Origin: an uncultured Tropicimonas sp.
GTDB lineage: Bacteria > Pseudomonadota > Alphaproteobacteria > Rhodobacterales > Rhodobacteraceae
Assembly (NCBI GenBank): GCA_947497945.1
Contig: CANMIP010000006.1
Location: 1 to 64,000, forward strand
Direction: 5' to 3'
Length of the DNA stretch: 64,000 nt
Below are positions 61,338 through 64,000 of this stretch, one piece after another. The position numbers and the translations under genes are program-made. The first letter of the stretch is position 1. Each line of letters begins with the position of its first letter. The notes beneath the pieces were generated by a model. The model did not search any database. It saw nothing but the letters and a program-made list of their open reading frames with translations, and had not been told where the DNA came from.

Positions 61338-62720
61338 TCAGTTCCGGACGCGCAGTCGCAACAGCCGGCCCGAGCGCGCCAGCTGCATGTCCCAGACCCG
61401 GGCGCCGCGCTCGATCAGGGCCTTGAACTGGGCGGCGTCGGCGATCTCCTCGCCATTGAGACGGACCACGATATCGCCCGTCCGGAGCCCGAGCCGCGCC
61501 GACGCCCCGCCCGCGCGCAGCACGATCAGGCCGGAAGCGCCAACCGACAGGTCCAGCTGGTCGATCAGTTGCGGGGTGATGTCGGCCACGATCAGCCCGG
61601 CGAGCGGCGAACGGCCCTCGATCCGGACCGGCTCGGCCTCGTCGCCCGGCGCTTCGGACAGTACGACCGAAGCCGTTTCGTTCTTGCCGTCACGCAGCAG
61701 CTCGATGGTCGCCACGGCCCCCGCGCCCAATGTCAGCAGGCGGTATTCCAGTGCGTCCCCGGCATGCACGGCAAGGCCGTCCACTGACAGGATCACGTCG
61801 CCGGCTTGTAGCCCGGCCGCGGCAAAGGGGCTTTCGGGATGCATCTCGCTCACAAGCACACCGGCGGGCACCGCCTGTCCGAGCGCCTGCGCCAACCCGG
61901 CATCAACCTGCTGCACGGAGATCCCCGACCAGACCCGCGCAAAGCTGTCCCGCCCGGCCTTGGCCTGCTCGACATATTGCGCCACCAGATTGGCGGGGAT
62001 TGCGAAACCGATCCCGTTCGAGCCGCCGGAGCGGGTTAGGATCGAGGTGTTCAGCCCCAGCAATTGCCCGGACATGTCGACCAGAGCGCCGCCGGAATTG
62101 CCGGGATTGATCGGCGCGTCGGTCTGGATGAAATAGCCCGAGCGTTGCCGCGTGGCCGCGCCGGTGCGGGCCGTGGCGGAGACGATACCGGAAGAGACCG
62201 TCTGCCCGACCCCGAACGGGTTGCCGATGGCGAGCACGAGATCGCCGACCTCGGCGGCCTCGGAATCGGCAAAGGCAAGGGCGGGCAGATCTTCGGCCTG
62301 GTCAAGACGGATGACGGCGATATCGGCCTCGCGGTCGCTGAGCAGCACCTCGCCGTCGAATTCGCGCCGGTCCGCGAGCACGACGCGGATATCCGTCGCT
62401 TCCTGCACGACATGGTAGTTGGAGACGACGATGCCGGCGGGGTCGACGATGACGCCGGAGCCGAGCGAGTTCTCGACCCGGGGCATGGTCTGCCCGAACC
62501 CTTCGAAGAATTGCGAGAAGAACGGGTCGTTGGCGAAGGGGCTGGCATGGCGCTCGGTGACCCAGCTTGCGTAGATATTGACGACCGCCGGCGCGCTTTT
62601 GCGCACGACCGGGGCGTAGGACAGCTTGATCTCGATGTCGCTGACGGGGACCTGCTCTGCCGCGGCAGGGCTGGCCAGGGCGAGGCTCGCGCAGAGCGAG
62701 AGAAGAACGAAAGCGCGCAT
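61338..62720 (-). CDS. DegP/HtrA-type periplasmic serine protease
   Basis: A 460-residue exported trypsin-like protease of the Do/HtrA family, which degrades and helps refold misfolded envelope proteins. The signal peptide is MRAFVLLSLCASLALASPAA (cleavage about residue 21). The catalytic triad is H103 in VVSNYHVVQ, D133 in EADIAVIRLD and S209 in PINPGNSGGALVD. Two PDZ domains follow (about 255-350 and 365-455), each with a carboxylate loop (AGLQAGDVILSVDG; LRTGDIVVRLNGEE). Full length. It diverges from pmbA over 140 bp. Confidence 0.94.
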   Translation of the reverse strand: MRAFVLLSLCASLALASPAAAEQVPVSDIEIKLSYAPVVRKSAPAVVNIYASWVTERHASPFANDPFFSQFFEGFGQTMPRVENSLGSGVIVDPAGIVVSNYHVVQEATDIRVVLADRREFDGEVLLSDREADIAVIRLDQAEDLPALAFADSEAAEVGDLVLAIGNPFGVGQTVSSGIVSATARTGAATRQRSGYFIQTDAPINPGNSGGALVDMSGQLLGLNTSILTRSGGSNGIGFAIPANLVAQYVEQAKAGRDSFARVWSGISVQQVDAGLAQALGQAVPAGVLVSEMHPESPFAAAGLQAGDVILSVDGLAVHAGDALEYRLLTLGAGAVATIELLRDGKNETASVVLSEAPGDEAEPVRIEGRSPLAGLIVADITPQLIDQLDLSVGASGLIVLRAGGASARLGLRTGDIVVRLNGEEIADAAQFKALIERGARVWDMQLARSGRLLRLRVRN

Positions 62721-62860
62721 GAAACGGGCTCCTCTTTCGGGCTTCGGACAATGTGGGCAGATATGCGCGCGGACGGGGGATCTTCAAGAGGTCTCGGTGC
62801 TTGCGCCGCCGGACAATCCGCCCTAGCTGCTTTGGGATGAACAAGCAGACGAGGCAAGAG

Positions 62861-64000
62861 ATGGACCAACCACTCGAAACCCTGACCCAGGCGCTCCTGG
62901 ACGCCGCGTCCAAGGCGGGCGCCGAGGCGGCCGATGCGATGGCCGTTGACGGAACCTCGCTCAATATCGAGGTCCGGGGCGGCGCGTTGGAACAGGCGGA
63001 GCGCTCGGAAGGGGTCGATGTCGGGCTGCGGGTGATGCTGGGGCAGCGACAGGCCTGTGTTTCGGCCTCCGATCTTTCGCCTCAAACCTTCGTCGAGATG
63101 GCCGAACGGGCCGTGGCGATGGCGCGCGAGGCACCGGAAGATCCGGGCGTGGCCCAGGCCGGGCCGGGAGAATTCGCGACTGAATGGGACGTGGAGGGGC
63201 TCGAACTGGTCGATGCCTCCGACGAGCCCGCGCCGGCGGAGCTTGAGCAGGCCGCACGGGAGGCCGAGGCCGCCGCGCTTGGCGTCGAGGGGATCAGCCG
63301 GGTCGACACGGTGGGGTCCGGATATGGCCGCCGCCGGGTGCATATCGCGACTTCGGCCGGGTTTGCGGGGGGCTATGCGCGCTCGGAATCGAGCCTCTAC
63401 GCGGTGGCGATCACCGGCGAAGGCACGGATATGGAGCGCGACTATTACGGCGATTCCCGCGTCTTCCGGGCGGATCTCGACAGCGCTGACACAGTTGGAC
63501 GGACAGCCGCCGAGCGCACGATTGCCCGGCGCGGGGCCGTCAAGCCGCCGACCGGTGCCTATCCGGTGCTCTTCGACGAGCGGATCTCGTCCTCGCTGAT
63601 GGCGCATCTGCTGGTGGCGATCAACGGCAACGCCATCGTGCGCGGCGCCTCCTGGCTGCGCGACGCGATGGGGGAGCAGGTGTTGCCCACCGGTCTCTCG
63701 CTGACCGAGCAGCCGCTGCGCGCGCGCTGCCAGGCCTCGCGCCCCTTCGATGCAGAGGGCCTGCCGACCGGCGACCGCGCCATTGTCCGGGACGGCGTGC
63801 TGGAGCGCTGGGTGCTGGACCTCGCCACGGCGCGCAAGCTGGGGCTGGAAAGCACCGCCAATGCCGCGCGCGGCACCTCCGCGCCGCCCTCGCCCTCGGT
63901 CACCAATGTCGCGCTGACGCAGGGGACGGCGAGCCGCGAGGCGTTGCTGGCGCAGATGGGGACCGGGCTGCTCGTCACCTCGATGATCGGCGCCACGATC
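62861..64000 (+). CDS. pmbA: PmbA/TldD-family protein, incomplete at the right edge
   Basis: At least 380 residues, open to the window edge. The sequence is typical of PmbA (TldE): LNIEVRGGALEQAERSEGVD, VGLRVMLGQRQACVSASD, ERDYYGDSRVF, TGAYPVLFDERISSSLMAHL and SLTEQPLRARCQASRPFDAE. In E. coli PmbA pairs with TldD to form a metalloprotease that processes microcin B17 and degrades unfolded peptides; PmbA itself lacks the HExxxH zinc motif, and none is seen here. The ATG at 62861 is chosen because CGAGGCAAGAG precedes it; another ATG eight codons upstream lacks a ribosome-binding site. Only about 70 residues of the usual C-terminus are missing. Confidence 0.92.
   Translation, partial: MDQPLETLTQALLDAASKAGAEAADAMAVDGTSLNIEVRGGALEQAERSEGVDVGLRVMLGQRQACVSASDLSPQTFVEMAERAVAMAREAPEDPGVAQAGPGEFATEWDVEGLELVDASDEPAPAELEQAAREAEAAALGVEGISRVDTVGSGYGRRRVHIATSAGFAGGYARSESSLYAVAITGEGTDMERDYYGDSRVFRADLDSADTVGRTAAERTIARRGAVKPPTGAYPVLFDERISSSLMAHLLVAINGNAIVRGASWLRDAMGEQVLPTGLSLTEQPLRARCQASRPFDAEGLPTGDRAIVRDGVLERWVLDLATARKLGLESTANAARGTSAPPSPSVTNVALTQGTASREALLAQMGTGLLVTSMIGATI

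Overview
The window looks like a chromosomal segment of a marine alphaproteobacterium of the order Rhodobacterales (Roseobacter or Rhodobacter relatives). This rests on high-GC coding, a CcrM-type GANTC methyltransferase, a 46-residue aa3 oxidase subunit IV, a VPLPA-CTERM surface protein, a very acidic porin, and gene strings typical of the group (ispE next to a TPR protein; leuS-lptE-holA). It is an inference from gene content; no 16S or other marker RNA is present. Almost all of the window is housekeeping DNA, and most of the listed genes are full length.

Left part (1-24 kb): a truncated mscL at the edge; an AsmA-like/queA/HNH operon; bcp; ispE with a TPR exported protein; then an accessory stretch (about 8.4-12.8 kb) holding a winged-helix/TPR regulator divergent from a small exported DUF302 protein, and an IS1182-type transposase. 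ETF-ubiquinone oxidoreductase and an AlbA_2-domain membrane protein follow. A scar at 15.8-16.2 kb joins an IS1595-type transposase remnant to the tail of an ATP-grasp gene. Then come a beta-hydroxyacid dehydrogenase, greA, several envelope genes, aroC and N-formylglutamate amidohydrolase.

Middle (24-41 kb): pyruvate kinase; a YjhX (TopAI-like) toxin gene paired with a GNAT gene; rpmI-rplT; a Hint-domain protein; pheS; the lipid A/Kdo genes waaA-lpxK; a DsbA-like protein; a DciA-like protein; mutY; alkB; an ArsC/Spx-like protein; rnhB-ccrM with three clustered GANTC sites between them; and a VPLPA-CTERM protein whose signal peptide is out of frame by one base.

Right part (41-64 kb): GST; the DUF3576-leuS-lptE-holA operon; a major porin; a TPR-sulfotransferase with yggS; an exopolyphosphatase; ribA with an overlapping L,D-transpeptidase gene; an orphan OmpR-type response regulator; a thiolase with a MarR regulator; the threonine-degradation operon kbl-tdh, where Tdh lacks its structural zinc cysteines; a solute-binding protein; hmgA with a clear operator inside its promoter; a DegP-type protease; and pmbA running off the right edge.

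I did not find a clearly new multi-gene system. The most interesting points are the regulator/DUF302 island, the IS1595/ATP-grasp scar, the YjhX-GNAT pair, the ccrM GANTC cluster, the frameshifted VPLPA-CTERM gene, the Hint-domain protein and the zinc-site loss in Tdh.
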